28,510 nucleotides of DNA. Source: Fen-7 sp041494285 (lineage in GTDB: Archaea; Halobacteriota; Methanosarcinia; Methanotrichales; Methanotrichaceae). Location of the stretch: the NCBI GenBank assembly GCA_041494285.1, contig JBGQAL010000014.1:1-28510 (forward strand), given 5' to 3'. Position numbers and translations under genes: made by a program. Of this stretch, positions 10,799 through 18,954 are shown piece after piece (the first letter of the stretch is position 1; each line of letters starts with the position of its first letter). The notes beneath the pieces were generated by a model. It worked only from the letters and a program-made list of their open reading frames with translations, searched no databases and was not told the origin of the DNA.

Positions 10799-11809
10799 AT
10801 GGGCGTAGACTTAGGAGATCTGCTGCAAAAGAAGAAGATAGAGATAAAGGATCTATCAGGCAGATGGGTAGCAGTGGATGCCTTCAACACCCTATACCAG
10901 TTCCTGAGCATAATCAGGCAACGAGATGGGACGCCGCTCATGGACAGCTCGGGCAGGGTCACATCTCACCTTTCTGGAATCCTCTACCGCACAACCAGCC
11001 TTATAGAAGCCGGAGTAAAGGTGGCCTACGTCTTCGATGGCCAGCCCCACCCCCTAAAGTCCGGTACCCTCCAGGAAAGGTCTGATGTAAGGGAGAAAGC
11101 AGCCACTGCCTGGGAGGAGGCCAAGGCCGAGGGAGAAGACGGTTTCAAATACGCCCAGGCTGCGTCGCGTCTCAATGCCGAGATTCTGGACGACTCAAAG
11201 CGTCTTATTCTATCGATGGGACTTCCGATAATTCAAGCTCCCTCGGAGGGCGAGGCTCAGGCGGCTTACATGGCGGCACGAGGAGACGTCTACATCGTGG
11301 GAAGCCAGGATTACGATTCTCTGCTGTTCGGTGCGCCCCGCGTGGTTCGCAACCTGGCCATAACAGGAAAGAGAAAGCTGCCCAGGAAGAACATCTACGT
11401 AGATGTGGAGCCGGAGGTCATGATCCTGGAGGACGAGCTTGCTCGCATGGGGATTGACCATAAGCAGCTTGTGGAAATAGGTATCATGTGCGGCACTGAT
11501 TACAACCCGGGATTATCCCGGATAGGCCCCAAGACCGCTCTAAAGCTCATCAAAGAGAAAGGAAACCTGGAGGCGGTCCTGGACTCTCAGGGCGAGACCC
11601 TTGAGAACTACGCCGAAATACGAGATTTATTCCTCCATCCGGATGTCACTGACGATTACACCATCAAGATGAGCAAGCCAAAGGTAGAAGAGGTGGTGTC
11701 TTTTCTCAGCGGGGAGAGGGACTTCGACGTGGGACGCGTGGAGAAGACTGCACATAGGTTAGAGGAGGCTTACAAGGTTGGCCAGTCCACCCTCGACCGA
11801 TGGTTCTAG
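10799..11809 (+). CDS. fen: Flap endonuclease 1
   Basis: FEN1 removes 5' flaps during Okazaki fragment maturation and long-patch repair. The 336-residue protein carries the full two-metal set: D27 (VAVDAFN), D80 (YVFDGQ), E150 and E152 (SEGEAQ), D171 and D173 (SQDYDS) and D234 (CGTDYN). An H3TH segment follows (GLSRIGPKTALKLI). The C-terminus QSTLDRWF is a perfect PCNA-interacting PIP box. Length is as expected for archaeal FEN1. The last 32 bp overlap the dph2 frame, giving translational coupling. Confidence 0.97.
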   Translation: MGVDLGDLLQKKKIEIKDLSGRWVAVDAFNTLYQFLSIIRQRDGTPLMDSSGRVTSHLSGILYRTTSLIEAGVKVAYVFDGQPHPLKSGTLQERSDVREKAATAWEEAKAEGEDGFKYAQAASRLNAEILDDSKRLILSMGLPIIQAPSEGEAQAAYMAARGDVYIVGSQDYDSLLFGAPRVVRNLAITGKRKLPRKNIYVDVEPEVMILEDELARMGIDHKQLVEIGIMCGTDYNPGLSRIGPKTALKLIKEKGNLEAVLDSQGETLENYAEIRDLFLHPDVTDDYTIKMSKPKVEEVVSFLSGERDFDVGRVEKTAHRLEEAYKVGQSTLDRWF

Positions 11810-12779
11810 CCCTTTTGAGCTGGACCTAAACAGAGCCATTGAGCTAATTTGTCGCAGTGGATCAAGGTTGGTTGGTCTTCAAGTTCCCGAAGGTCTTAAA
11901 CGGGCCGCTCCCGACATCGCCAAGCAGATCGGAGATCAAACGGGCGCCGAAGTCATAATCTCCGGTGATCCCTGCTACGGAGCCTGCGACATCGACATGG
12001 CCCTTTGCGATGAGGTTGACTTGATGCTACACCTGGGCCACGCCGAACTTGATGAGACCTCTGAGAAGGTCATCTTTTTAGAAGCCAGAATGTCTCGAGA
12101 TCCGAAGGAGGCTGTGGCGAACGCAATCCCGTACCTCAGATCCAAAAAGGTTGGAGTTACTACAACAGTTCAGCACGTCCATAAGCTTGACCAGGTCATC
12201 GATGTTTTGAGGGGGCACGGAATTGAAGGACTGGTGGGTCCGGCCGGGGGCCGGATCAAGCATCCCGGCCAGGTTTTGGGCTGCTGTTACAGCACGGCCC
12301 GAGAGCTTGACCTGGACGAGTATCTTTTCATCGGCACGGGTCAGTTTCATCCCCTGGGAATCGCTCTGGCTACGGGCAAGAGGGTAGTAACCGCAGATCC
12401 AATTACGTGCGAAGTCTCGCTAATCGATCCTGATCCAATGCTCAGACGCCGATTTGGGGTCATTACTCGAGCCGCTGACGCAAAGAGGTTTGCCGTTCTC
12501 ATCTCAAAGAAGCCGGGGCAGAGGCGAATGGAACTGGCAAGACGGATGAAGGATTTGGGCGAGGCCAGAGGATTGGAGATGATTTCTGTCTATCTGGATA
12601 ACATCGAGCCGGACAGACTGTTGAACCTCGGAGTCGAGGCTGCCGTATCCACAGCCTGCCCCAGGATTGCGCTGGATGATGCAGCCAAATACATGATTCC
12701 CGTTCTTACGCCACAAGAGTTCGAGGTGCTTGTGGGTGAAAGAAGATGGGAAGAGTACGCTTTTGATGAAATAAAATAG
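11778..12779 (+). CDS. dph2: Diphthamide biosynthesis enzyme Dph2
   Basis: Dph2 uses a [4Fe-4S] cluster and S-adenosylmethionine to transfer a 3-amino-3-carboxypropyl group to a histidine of elongation factor aEF2, the first step of diphthamide synthesis. The three cluster cysteines are present: C66 (PCYGAC), C170 (LGCCYS) and C294 (STACPR). Each is exactly 7 residues later than the known Pyrococcus horikoshii ligands 59, 163 and 287, which supports both function and start. The start is TTG 11778, with AGGAGG at 11763-11768 inside fen; no in-frame ATG occurs nearby. The 32-bp overlap with fen places it in the same operon. Confidence 0.93.
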   Translation: MASPPSTDGSSPFELDLNRAIELICRSGSRLVGLQVPEGLKRAAPDIAKQIGDQTGAEVIISGDPCYGACDIDMALCDEVDLMLHLGHAELDETSEKVIFLEARMSRDPKEAVANAIPYLRSKKVGVTTTVQHVHKLDQVIDVLRGHGIEGLVGPAGGRIKHPGQVLGCCYSTARELDLDEYLFIGTGQFHPLGIALATGKRVVTADPITCEVSLIDPDPMLRRRFGVITRAADAKRFAVLISKKPGQRRMELARRMKDLGEARGLEMISVYLDNIEPDRLLNLGVEAAVSTACPRIALDDAAKYMIPVLTPQEFEVLVGERRWEEYAFDEIK

Positions 12780-13104
12780 CTGCTCGTTATTTCTTGTGCA
12801 TGAATCTAGAATGCTTGAGGCTCTTCTTGTCTTAATGCTCTGGTTATGGATGACAATCCGGGCCAACCACGAAGTCACACAGCTAATGTGGGTTGATACC
12901 AACATAAAGCGAACATTGCACAAATACATTTTCCAGTATAGATTAAAAACCAATTCTAGATAATATTATTGATGTATCCCCTGTTTCTATAATTTGAAAT
13001 ATTTGAAATTCTTAATTAAGAGGGGTGAGCTTTCCGTCACCCTTGTTGACACATCGCTGGGCGAGCTAGATAAGCAATGCTGTAGACAAAGAGGATTTCA
13101 GGAA
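12780..13104. other. Intergenic region between convergent dph2 and mscL
   Basis: No plausible gene is seen in these 325 bp; the frames that cross it have no family pattern. A hairpin lies at 13023-13042, with an AT-rich palindrome (CTTAATTAAG) beside it at about 13011-13020. No tRNA or snoRNA-like element was recognised. Confidence 0.5.
13023..13042 (-). terminator. Possible terminator hairpin of mscL
   Basis: GGGTGA and TCACCC form a 6-bp stem with an 8-base loop, 62 bp past the mscL stop on the minus strand. An AT-rich stretch follows in the direction of mscL transcription. The T-tract is interrupted, so confidence is moderate. Confidence 0.4.
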
Positions 13105-13545
13105 TTATTTCCCGATCTCCGACGTGCAGTGCGGACAGCGCACGGCTGCCAGAGATATGTTCTCCTTGCAGTAGGGGCACTCCTTCATATTCGGTGCCGG
13201 AGGCATCGGTTTGCTCCTCATGGCGTTGACCCTTCTGATGACGAGGAAGACAACGAAAGCGACGATCAGGAAGCTTATGACTGTGTTTATGAAGGTTCCA
13301 TAGTTTATAGTAGGGGCACCCGCTGCTTGAGCCGCGGCCAAAGTGTCGTAGTGGACCCCGTTCAAAGAGACGAACAGGTTTGCAAAGTCCACCTTTCCTA
13401 GGGCGAGGCCAATGGGGGGCATGATGATGTCCTTTACGAGGGAATTGACCACACCGCCGAAAGCCGCACCAATAATGATGCCGATAGCCATGTCCAGTAC
13501 GTTGCCTTTCATGGCGAACTCCTTAAACTCGCCTACAAACCCCAT
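13105..13545 (-). CDS. mscL: Large-conductance mechanosensitive channel with zinc ribbon
   Basis: MscL opens under membrane tension and releases solutes in hypo-osmotic shock. The 146-residue protein begins GFVGEFKEFAMKGNVLDMAIG, the conserved N-terminal helix and TM1 (about 16-46), has a periplasmic-side loop with NYGTFI, and TM2 at about 84-106. Beyond the normal cytoplasmic end, C123-P-Y-C126 and C137-P-H-C140 form a zinc ribbon. The ATG 13545 start is where the MscL fold begins; a 27-residue upstream extension has no family similarity. A TATA box (ATTTATAT, 13597-13604) sits about 55 bp upstream, giving a leader of about 30 nt. The gene is convergent with dph2. Confidence 0.93.
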   Translation of the reverse strand: MGFVGEFKEFAMKGNVLDMAIGIIIGAAFGGVVNSLVKDIIMPPIGLALGKVDFANLFVSLNGVHYDTLAAAQAAGAPTINYGTFINTVISFLIVAFVVFLVIRRVNAMRSKPMPPAPNMKECPYCKENISLAAVRCPHCTSEIGK

Positions 13546-13836
13546 ACTCTTCGCCTGCCCGATACTGCATAATCTTTTTACATGTTTGTAATGCTGATAT
13601 AAATTACTTTTGATTCTGTGCAGCAATCTGGACGGTAGACAAACAATGCACCCGCAGCAAGATCCGTGGTATTCAAATAATCAATCGATGACTAATAGAC
13701 CGAAAATACTCGTGCTGTGTATAAGAGATAGACTTCTTCAAATATCCTCGATTAACCACAATAAATTTATTCTTAGACAATCAACATATTAATAGGACTA
13801 TTATCGATAGGGCTGGATCGTTAACTGGAGGATTTG
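13546..13836. promoter_or_regulatory. Divergent promoter region of mscL and the GH5 gene
   Basis: An AT-rich region. Besides the mscL TATA box at 13597-13604, candidate TATA elements for the rightward gene are the palindromic AATAAATTTATT (13760-13771) and ATATTAATA (about 13787-13795). The latter would give a leader near 20 nt. A Shine-Dalgarno GGAGGAT is at 13827-13833. Confidence 0.5.
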
Positions 13837-15195
13837 GTGAAGGACCGCAACGAAATCGATGAGGAAGATAGCATGTTGACTTTGGAGCCGGACGGCTTTC
13901 ATGATCCTCAGGGTCGGTTGATGTACTTCAGAGGGGTTAACATCGCTGCCAACGCCAAATATCCTCCGTTCATTCCCTTTGAAGACGCCCGTTGGTGGGA
14001 CCTTTTGTCCTCCTGGGGTTTCAATATGGTCCGGCTTACCCTTTTCTGGGAAGCCATCGAGCCACATCCAGGAATCTACGATCGGTCTTATCTGGATAAG
14101 ATTGTGCAAATTGTGGACCAAGCATCCGTGCGAGGCTTGTACATACTCATGGATATGCACCAGGATCTGTACAGCCGCTGGCTTCACGGGGATGGAGCTC
14201 CCGCCTGGGCGTTTCCTCCAGATGTAAATCCAGAGAACAACGACGGTTTCGGGGGAAGATTCTGGGGTTGCGCCTACGCACTGTCCAGAGACGTGAGAGC
14301 ATGTTTTACCAACTTCTTCGAATCCGGCCAACTAAGAGAGCATTATAGGAATGCCTGGGCAGAAGTGGCGAAGAGGGTCAAGGATAACCCTTACGTCCTG
14401 GGTTATGACATCATGAATGAGCCTTCCTGCGGCAACATACCGAATTACGATGGTCACTTCGAAAACAATTTCCTCAAAACCTTGTATGAAGAGACGATCG
14501 CTGCCATCAGACGGGTGCATCCCGAAGCTGTAGGTTTCGTAGAGCCGCACATCCTGGACATGTATACGTCAAAGCTTACGCCTTTTAATGTGGACCGACT
14601 GGTTTATGCCCCTCATCTGTACAATTTCGTTTCCAATACATTGAGGTTCGATCCCCTTCCAGAGGATGTTTCCTTCAGCATTCTTCTATTGATTCACCAG
14701 GAAAAGGCAAAGCATCTACGCATGCCCCTGTTCGTAGGAGAGTTCGGGTCGCCATGGAGGATGCAGCCTTTTTATGCCAGGGATATGGCTGTGAACGATG
14801 CCCTGGAGGAGCTGGAAAAGAACTTTGTGAGCAACGTTTACTGGGATTATAGCGTAAAGGATGTAGACGCGTGGAATGAAGAAGATTATTCCTTGATCGA
14901 TAAGAAAGGCAGTCCTCGCGGCCTTGGAGTGAACGTGCGTCCATACGTCCGAAACTTGAGAGGGGTCCCCCTACACCAGAGCTTCGATCGAACGACCAGG
15001 ATTTATTCACTCCGCTTCAAAAGCGAACCCGGAGTGCCTCCAACTGTGATTTATGTTCCGGAAACCCTCCAATATCCAGACGGCTTCCGGTTATGTGTAT
15101 CTGATGGGTATGGGGAATACCATAGAGATTCAAGTGTGCTTCTCTACTACCCTAGCTTCGACTGCTATCATAATATCACTATTGAGCCAAACTGA
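13837..15195 (+). CDS. Glycoside hydrolase family 5 protein, endoglycosylceramidase-like
   Basis: The 452-residue protein is a (beta/alpha)8 glycosidase. It has RGVNIAANAKYPP near the start, a segment DMHQDLYSRWLHGDGAPAWA typical of the endoglycosylceramidase branch, the acid/base Glu in IMNEPS (about residue 194) and the nucleophile Glu in VGEFGSP (about residue 301). No signal peptide is present, so it looks cytoplasmic. The final 80 or so residues form a beta-rich accessory region. The start is GTG 13837 with GGAGG at 13827-13831; TTG 13834 and ATG 13873 are alternatives. Substrate is unclear: methanogens lack glycosphingolipids, and archaeal glycolipids or storage glycans are guesses. Neighbours do not indicate a carbohydrate operon. 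Confidence 0.85.
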   Translation: MKDRNEIDEEDSMLTLEPDGFHDPQGRLMYFRGVNIAANAKYPPFIPFEDARWWDLLSSWGFNMVRLTLFWEAIEPHPGIYDRSYLDKIVQIVDQASVRGLYILMDMHQDLYSRWLHGDGAPAWAFPPDVNPENNDGFGGRFWGCAYALSRDVRACFTNFFESGQLREHYRNAWAEVAKRVKDNPYVLGYDIMNEPSCGNIPNYDGHFENNFLKTLYEETIAAIRRVHPEAVGFVEPHILDMYTSKLTPFNVDRLVYAPHLYNFVSNTLRFDPLPEDVSFSILLLIHQEKAKHLRMPLFVGEFGSPWRMQPFYARDMAVNDALEELEKNFVSNVYWDYSVKDVDAWNEEDYSLIDKKGSPRGLGVNVRPYVRNLRGVPLHQSFDRTTRIYSLRFKSEPGVPPTVIYVPETLQYPDGFRLCVSDGYGEYHRDSSVLLYYPSFDCYHNITIEPN

Positions 15196-15281
15196 AATCG
15201 CTGAATGATTGGAATAGACTAGCCAAAGATTTCCGCATACCCTTTTCCAGTTGGATCGACCTTCATATCTGTAATCCAGCC

Positions 15282-15296
15282 GACAAATTATTTATC
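15282..15296 (+). promoter_or_regulatory. TATA region of the glutaredoxin-FTR operon
   Basis: AAATTATTTATCG-like sequence lies about 50 bp before ATG 15342, giving a leader of about 27 nt. GGTGA at 15330-15334 is the likely Shine-Dalgarno. Confidence 0.4.
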
Positions 15297-15341
15297 GATT
15301 GAATGGCATCTTGATATGATTGAATAGTTGGTGAATCCTTC

Positions 15342-15617
15342 ATGAATTTTGAACATGTCGCTGGCAAGGACAAAGGCAAAGTCACTTTGTATGCACTGAG
15401 CACCTGCATCTGGTGCAAAAAGACCAAAGAGCTCCTATCTAGCTTGGGAGTTGATTTCAACTACATTTATGTCGATCTCCTGAAGGGTGATGACAGATCG
15501 AAGATAATCGATGAAGTCAAACAATACAATCCTAGCTGCTCTTTTCCCACTCTGGTCATAGGTGATAAGTGCATCGTGGGCTTCCTTGAAAAGGAGATCA
15601 GAGAGGCCCTGAAATGA
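15342..15617 (+). CDS. Glutaredoxin-like thiol oxidoreductase
   Basis: The 91-residue thioredoxin-fold protein has a beta strand VTLYALS leading into the redox motif C22-I-W-C25 (CxxC), and the cis-proline segment SFPTLVIG. A short C-terminal helix follows (LEKEIREALK). It resembles methanogen glutaredoxin/NrdH-like proteins that reduce protein disulfides. Its last 4 bases overlap the start of the FTR-rubredoxin gene (ATGA), so the two are co-translated and the reductase is the probable electron donor. Confidence 0.9.
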   Translation: MNFEHVAGKDKGKVTLYALSTCIWCKKTKELLSSLGVDFNYIYVDLLKGDDRSKIIDEVKQYNPSCSFPTLVIGDKCIVGFLEKEIREALK

Positions 15618-16117
15618 GGGATTACCGTGAACCTACAGACGATGAGGTAGAAACTCTCTACTCCAGCCTGCAAAAAGATACCAAGCAGGCCGGTTACAAT
15701 CTTAACCCGGATGTCCAATTCACCAAGGATCTAATAAAAGGCATCCTGATCAACAGACAGAGATACGGCTATGACTGCTGCCCATGCAGGTTGGCAGCCG
15801 ATGACAAGGAAGAGGATCTGGACATCATCTGTCCGTGCTATTACAGAGATCCTGACCTGGCAGAGTTCGGGGCATGCTACTGCGCCCTATACGTCTCTGG
15901 AGAAGTCCTAAAAGGAGAGAAGAAGCTAGGATCGGTGCCGGAGAGAAGGCCAGAGCCTGAGGCGAGGATGAAGTCAGCGGTCGTCAGCCCACCATCGAGC
16001 CTTTCTGTTCCTGTCTGGAGGTGCCTGGTCTGCGGCTATTTATGCGGCCGGGGGGAGCCTCCTGAGGTTTGCCCTATCTGTAAGGCCAGAAAGGAGAGGT
16101 TTGAGAGATTCATGTAG
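15614..16117 (+). CDS. Ferredoxin:disulfide reductase catalytic subunit with rubredoxin domain
   Basis: The 167-residue protein joins two redox modules. Residues 1-105 match the ferredoxin:thioredoxin reductase beta subunit, with the cysteine set C56-P-C58, C73-P-C75 and C88-Y-C90 that holds the [4Fe-4S] cluster and the active-site disulfide. Residues 135-167 form a rubredoxin-type iron site with C137, C140, C153 and C156 (WRCLVCGY ... VCPICKA). A similar FTR-rubredoxin enzyme is known in Methanosarcina as a ferredoxin-dependent disulfide reductase. It should pass electrons from ferredoxin to the co-encoded glutaredoxin. No FTR alpha subunit is in the window. Confidence 0.92.
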   Translation: MRDYREPTDDEVETLYSSLQKDTKQAGYNLNPDVQFTKDLIKGILINRQRYGYDCCPCRLAADDKEEDLDIICPCYYRDPDLAEFGACYCALYVSGEVLKGEKKLGSVPERRPEPEARMKSAVVSPPSSLSVPVWRCLVCGYLCGRGEPPEVCPICKARKERFERFM

Positions 16118-16126
16118 TCTCTCCCG

Positions 16127-16158
16127 TGACCTCTTTCTACTTTCGGAGTAGTAGGTCA
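16127..16158 (+). terminator. Hairpin after the glutaredoxin-FTR operon
   Basis: An imperfect inverted repeat starts 10 bp after the FTR stop. TGACCT (16127-16132) pairs with AGGTCA (16153-16158) and CTACT (16137-16141) with AGTAG (16147-16151), around a TTCGG loop. There is no strong T-tract after it, so it may protect the mRNA 3' end and need not terminate by itself. Confidence 0.5.
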
Positions 16159-16280
16159 GAGCTGCCCGGAAATGTGTCGGCGTCGAGTTCGAAAAGCAGC
16201 AACCCTTTGCCTCTGACTGAAGGAATATATACCTCCGGCAAAGATAGTTAATTTGAAGTTGAGATGGGAAGTGAAAAGAA

Positions 16281-16463
16281 ATGGCAATAGATCCTGTATG
16301 CAAGATGAATGTAGATGAGAAGACGGCAAAGTTGACGAGTGAGTACAAAGACAAGAAATACTACTTCTGCGCGCCTGGCTGTAAGAAGGCCTTTGACGAG
16401 ACGCCGGAGAAGTACCTGGGCGGCGGACAGAAGAAAGCGGGCTGTGGATGCGGGTGCAGATAG
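16281..16463 (+). CDS. YHS-domain metal-binding protein
   Basis: The 60-residue protein is a single YHS domain: DPVCKMNVD at the start, YYFCAPGCKKAF in the middle and FDETPEKYL at the end. Cysteines C7, C30 and C34 are the usual metal-site residues; YHS domains also occur fused to copper ATPases. A Gly/Cys tail (AGCGCGCR) adds three further cysteines. A TATA-like GAATATATAC at about 16221-16231 gives a leader near 30 nt. It stands alone between the FTR operon and the convergent tubulin-like operon. Metal handling is the likely role; the specific metal is unknown. Confidence 0.88.
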   Translation: MAIDPVCKMNVDEKTAKLTSEYKDKKYYFCAPGCKKAFDETPEKYLGGGQKKAGCGCGCR

Positions 16464-16613
16464 ACTGCTCTGCCTTTAACTTTAATTTTTAGTCCTGCCG
16501 TCATTATTCCGGCGAAACGGCCAAAAGATTGTACTAGGACCACTTTTAGTTATATGGATTTTGCGACGAGCAAATCAGAGGACATGCATGTAATTCATTT
16601 TTAAATGACTGCT

Positions 16614-18359
16614 CTACGAATTAATGATCTCCTTTATCTTATTCTTGCAGTCTTCAGAGTTTAGTATATCCTCTAGCTCTTCCCTCACCATCTCTTTGAG
16701 CTTTTTCTCATCAACCTTTTTCGTCACTGGACTGGCGATTAAGGTTCTCTCTTGAACTTTTGTTGCAACAGCAACTCCTCCGAAAATGCTAAGCGGATTT
16801 TGGAAAATCGGTTTTACGCCCTTCTCCAGTCGCTCCAAGCACTTTTTCAGCTCCTCTTTCAAACCGCTTTCTCCATAGAAGTAGCTTAGTAAGTGCTCTT
16901 TGGTGAAGTCCTTGAAACCCATATATTCTATGATATTTGTTGGGTTCTCTTCAATGTATTTTATCGCCTCATTGATCACGTCGTACATTCTCCACTCAAA
17001 GGTATCATTGATTAAATGAGCGTCCGAAGAGCCTCCATACGGGTCTCTCAGTAGAATAAGAACGTCTTCGGTTCTACTGTCGCCAATCTTGCGATAAACC
17101 TTTACTTTCTCATCCAAAAGACCGGTTCTCTCTGCCATAGCCTCGTCGATGTCAGGATCGCTGAAGAATCCTCGAGAAAATACATAGGCCCTGTCCGCCT
17201 TCCGAGGGTCGCAAGGGAAAAGCCTTCCCTGCTTTTCCAGGGCCTTCTCTATCAACGAGTCTACAGATCGGCCTGTAGCCATGCGGCGATGGTAGCACGG
17301 AACCAAAAAGGGAGGAAGCAAAATCGTTCTTTCCTCTTCGGCGCCATTGGTCTTGTCAGCCTCCCAAAAGACCCTCCTCATAGCCGGCGCATCTTCCTGC
17401 ATCTCTGCACCAGGATAGCTCCTCTTGTCCAGCATGGGGTTCATGGCTCTGCAAATAGTCCGGTCCATATCTAGCCAATTCTTATGGAACCTATCCGCGA
17501 GTATCTGGTTATCTATTATTATGAGTCCGTCTATTCCTTCTCCCGGTTTCTTGGTCAGGAGGTCGTTCATGGCGATAACTGCTCCAAGATCTCTCTGACC
17601 CTCGGTTGCTTCCCGGGCTTCTGTGCCCTTCTCGGTCAGGATTCCCATGGCTAAAATGGGAAAGGCTAATTCTTCAGACCTAACATAGCTGGTAATCGGA
17701 TTTATGAAGCCTGTTCCCGTGCCTCCCCCCAAGGAGGCTACAAAGAGGATGCTGTCGCATTTAGAAGGCTTGGTGGCCTGGTTGTTTTTCTTCGCTCCTA
17801 GCATAGAGGTCAGGGCCGAGAGTGCTCTGGGTCCTTTGGTGTATACCATCGGGCCGGAATTCCTTGGATCTGCTGTATCATTTTCGTTTCCGTATCGCTT
17901 TGAAATTGTGGTGAATGGGCGGATGCCTCTCCTCCAGATGTAACTGGGAAGAGGATTTTTCTCTCCATAGAACTCTTCGTAGGCTTTTTCTTTGAGATCG
18001 GAATCATAATCGAAGATTTCAAATATTCCTTTCAAGTACTCAGCCCGTCGATCATAACCCTGGGCTTTGAGGTCAAAGCCGTACTTATCGATGACGTACT
18101 GACGGGTAGGAGAGTTGGCATCTATCGTGTCGTGACTGATCAGGTAGCACGGATAGCTTCCTTTCTCCAGGCTGCCGTAGAATGCCTGCTTTGGGTTTTC
18201 GACATCTTGGCTAGCCGAATCTATCCATATACCCTTCACGTCTCCAAAAGCCAAATGATCTCCGAATTTATGTACCACCAGATCTATATCCTGAATCTTC
18301 AAGAATTGTTTAAGGATATTACCCCCGGTTCCACCAATTCCCACTATGCAGGGTTTCAT
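16614..18359 (-). CDS. Divergent FtsZ/tubulin-superfamily GTPase
   Basis: The 581-residue protein has the tubulin-fold nucleotide site. An N-terminal GIGGTGGN loop (residues 7-14) takes the FtsZ GVGGxGxN place, the tubulin signature GGGTGTG is at 211-217, and IIIDNQIL near 280-287 resembles the FtsZ IPNDRLL strand. It is much longer than FtsZ (about 370), with an insertion of about 90 residues before the signature and a long C-terminal part ending in a charged helix (550-581). FtsZ-like families outside the cell-division group have been predicted to act in membrane remodelling. It is the last gene of a four-gene operon; its Shine-Dalgarno (GGAGGAGGT) includes the last codons of the upstream gene and the gap is 1 nt. 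I expect GTP-dependent filaments, which is inference. Confidence 0.8.
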   Translation of the reverse strand: MKPCIVGIGGTGGNILKQFLKIQDIDLVVHKFGDHLAFGDVKGIWIDSASQDVENPKQAFYGSLEKGSYPCYLISHDTIDANSPTRQYVIDKYGFDLKAQGYDRRAEYLKGIFEIFDYDSDLKEKAYEEFYGEKNPLPSYIWRRGIRPFTTISKRYGNENDTADPRNSGPMVYTKGPRALSALTSMLGAKKNNQATKPSKCDSILFVASLGGGTGTGFINPITSYVRSEELAFPILAMGILTEKGTEAREATEGQRDLGAVIAMNDLLTKKPGEGIDGLIIIDNQILADRFHKNWLDMDRTICRAMNPMLDKRSYPGAEMQEDAPAMRRVFWEADKTNGAEEERTILLPPFLVPCYHRRMATGRSVDSLIEKALEKQGRLFPCDPRKADRAYVFSRGFFSDPDIDEAMAERTGLLDEKVKVYRKIGDSRTEDVLILLRDPYGGSSDAHLINDTFEWRMYDVINEAIKYIEENPTNIIEYMGFKDFTKEHLLSYFYGESGLKEELKKCLERLEKGVKPIFQNPLSIFGGVAVATKVQERTLIASPVTKKVDEKKLKEMVREELEDILNSEDCKNKIKEIINS

Positions 18360-18360
18360 A

Positions 18361-18954
18361 TTACCTCCTCCAAGTGTTGGCTAACAGAGGAAGCATCAGC
18401 AAAACCAATGATCCCAAAAGCGCCATATATGCTGAGTTCCAGACCTCATAATTGACTTCTGGATAAATTGATGCTAAATATAGAGAGAATGATATGGATG
18501 CTAGTAACAGTATTGGAGTCCAATGGGCTATTAGATTCTTTGCTCCTCTTGATATCACATAATACTGATAGATCCACGGAAGGCTGAATCTCGGCATAGA
18601 AAAAGCCAAAATGCCGACAAGTGTAGCTACTAATCCCCCAAAAATCATGAGTCCCCACCATTGAGAGGCAATTGGCGCTAATCTGAAGTAATTCCACTTA
18701 GAAAATATAGTCGGGGTTAGGAAGAATAGAAAAGCAAAGGATACAAAGAATAGGCTCCAGGTTGAGAGCAAAATGGTATTGAAATTGGACCCTTGATTTA
18801 TCTGCAGCGCTTTTTTCAGCGAGCCCATATCAAAGGAACACCCAGCAGTATTCCTAAGCTTATTATCAATGCTTTTCAGGTACTTACTGTGAAGGATTGC
18901 TCCCAATGTGAAGACTGCCGCCAATGGAAAAAGGAGCCATATCTCATACCTCAT
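18361..18954 (-). CDS. Five-helix integral membrane protein of the tubulin-like operon
   Basis: The 197-residue protein has about five hydrophobic helices (near residues 5-22, 58-80, 96-118, 135-156 and 166-190), with a soluble loop of about 35 residues between helices 1 and 2. No family is recognised. The start is ATG 18954, preceded by the strong AAAGGAGGT; the longer in-frame start at 18996 lies inside the upstream gene and lacks a site. Its ATG overlaps the stop of the upstream gene (ATGA), and its stop lies 1 nt before the tubulin-like gene. It is the obvious candidate for docking the cytoplasmic GTPase to the membrane. Confidence 0.75.
   Translation of the reverse strand: MRYEIWLLFPLAAVFTLGAILHSKYLKSIDNKLRNTAGCSFDMGSLKKALQINQGSNFNTILLSTWSLFFVSFAFLFFLTPTIFSKWNYFRLAPIASQWWGLMIFGGLVATLVGILAFSMPRFSLPWIYQYYVISRGAKNLIAHWTPILLLASISFSLYLASIYPEVNYEVWNSAYMALLGSLVLLMLPLLANTWRR

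Noticed and set aside
12504..12953. 149-aa minus-strand frame
   Set aside because: Mostly the shadow of dph2, with a low-complexity continuation into non-coding DNA and no motif.
13713..13731. 19-bp stretch matching the Tn5/Nextera mosaic end at 16 of 19 positions (TGTGTATAAGAGA core)
   Set aside because: No adapter sequence flanks it and no 9-bp duplication was seen. It lies in an AT-rich promoter gap, so chance similarity or a TATA-like element is more likely; read-level inspection would settle a library artefact.
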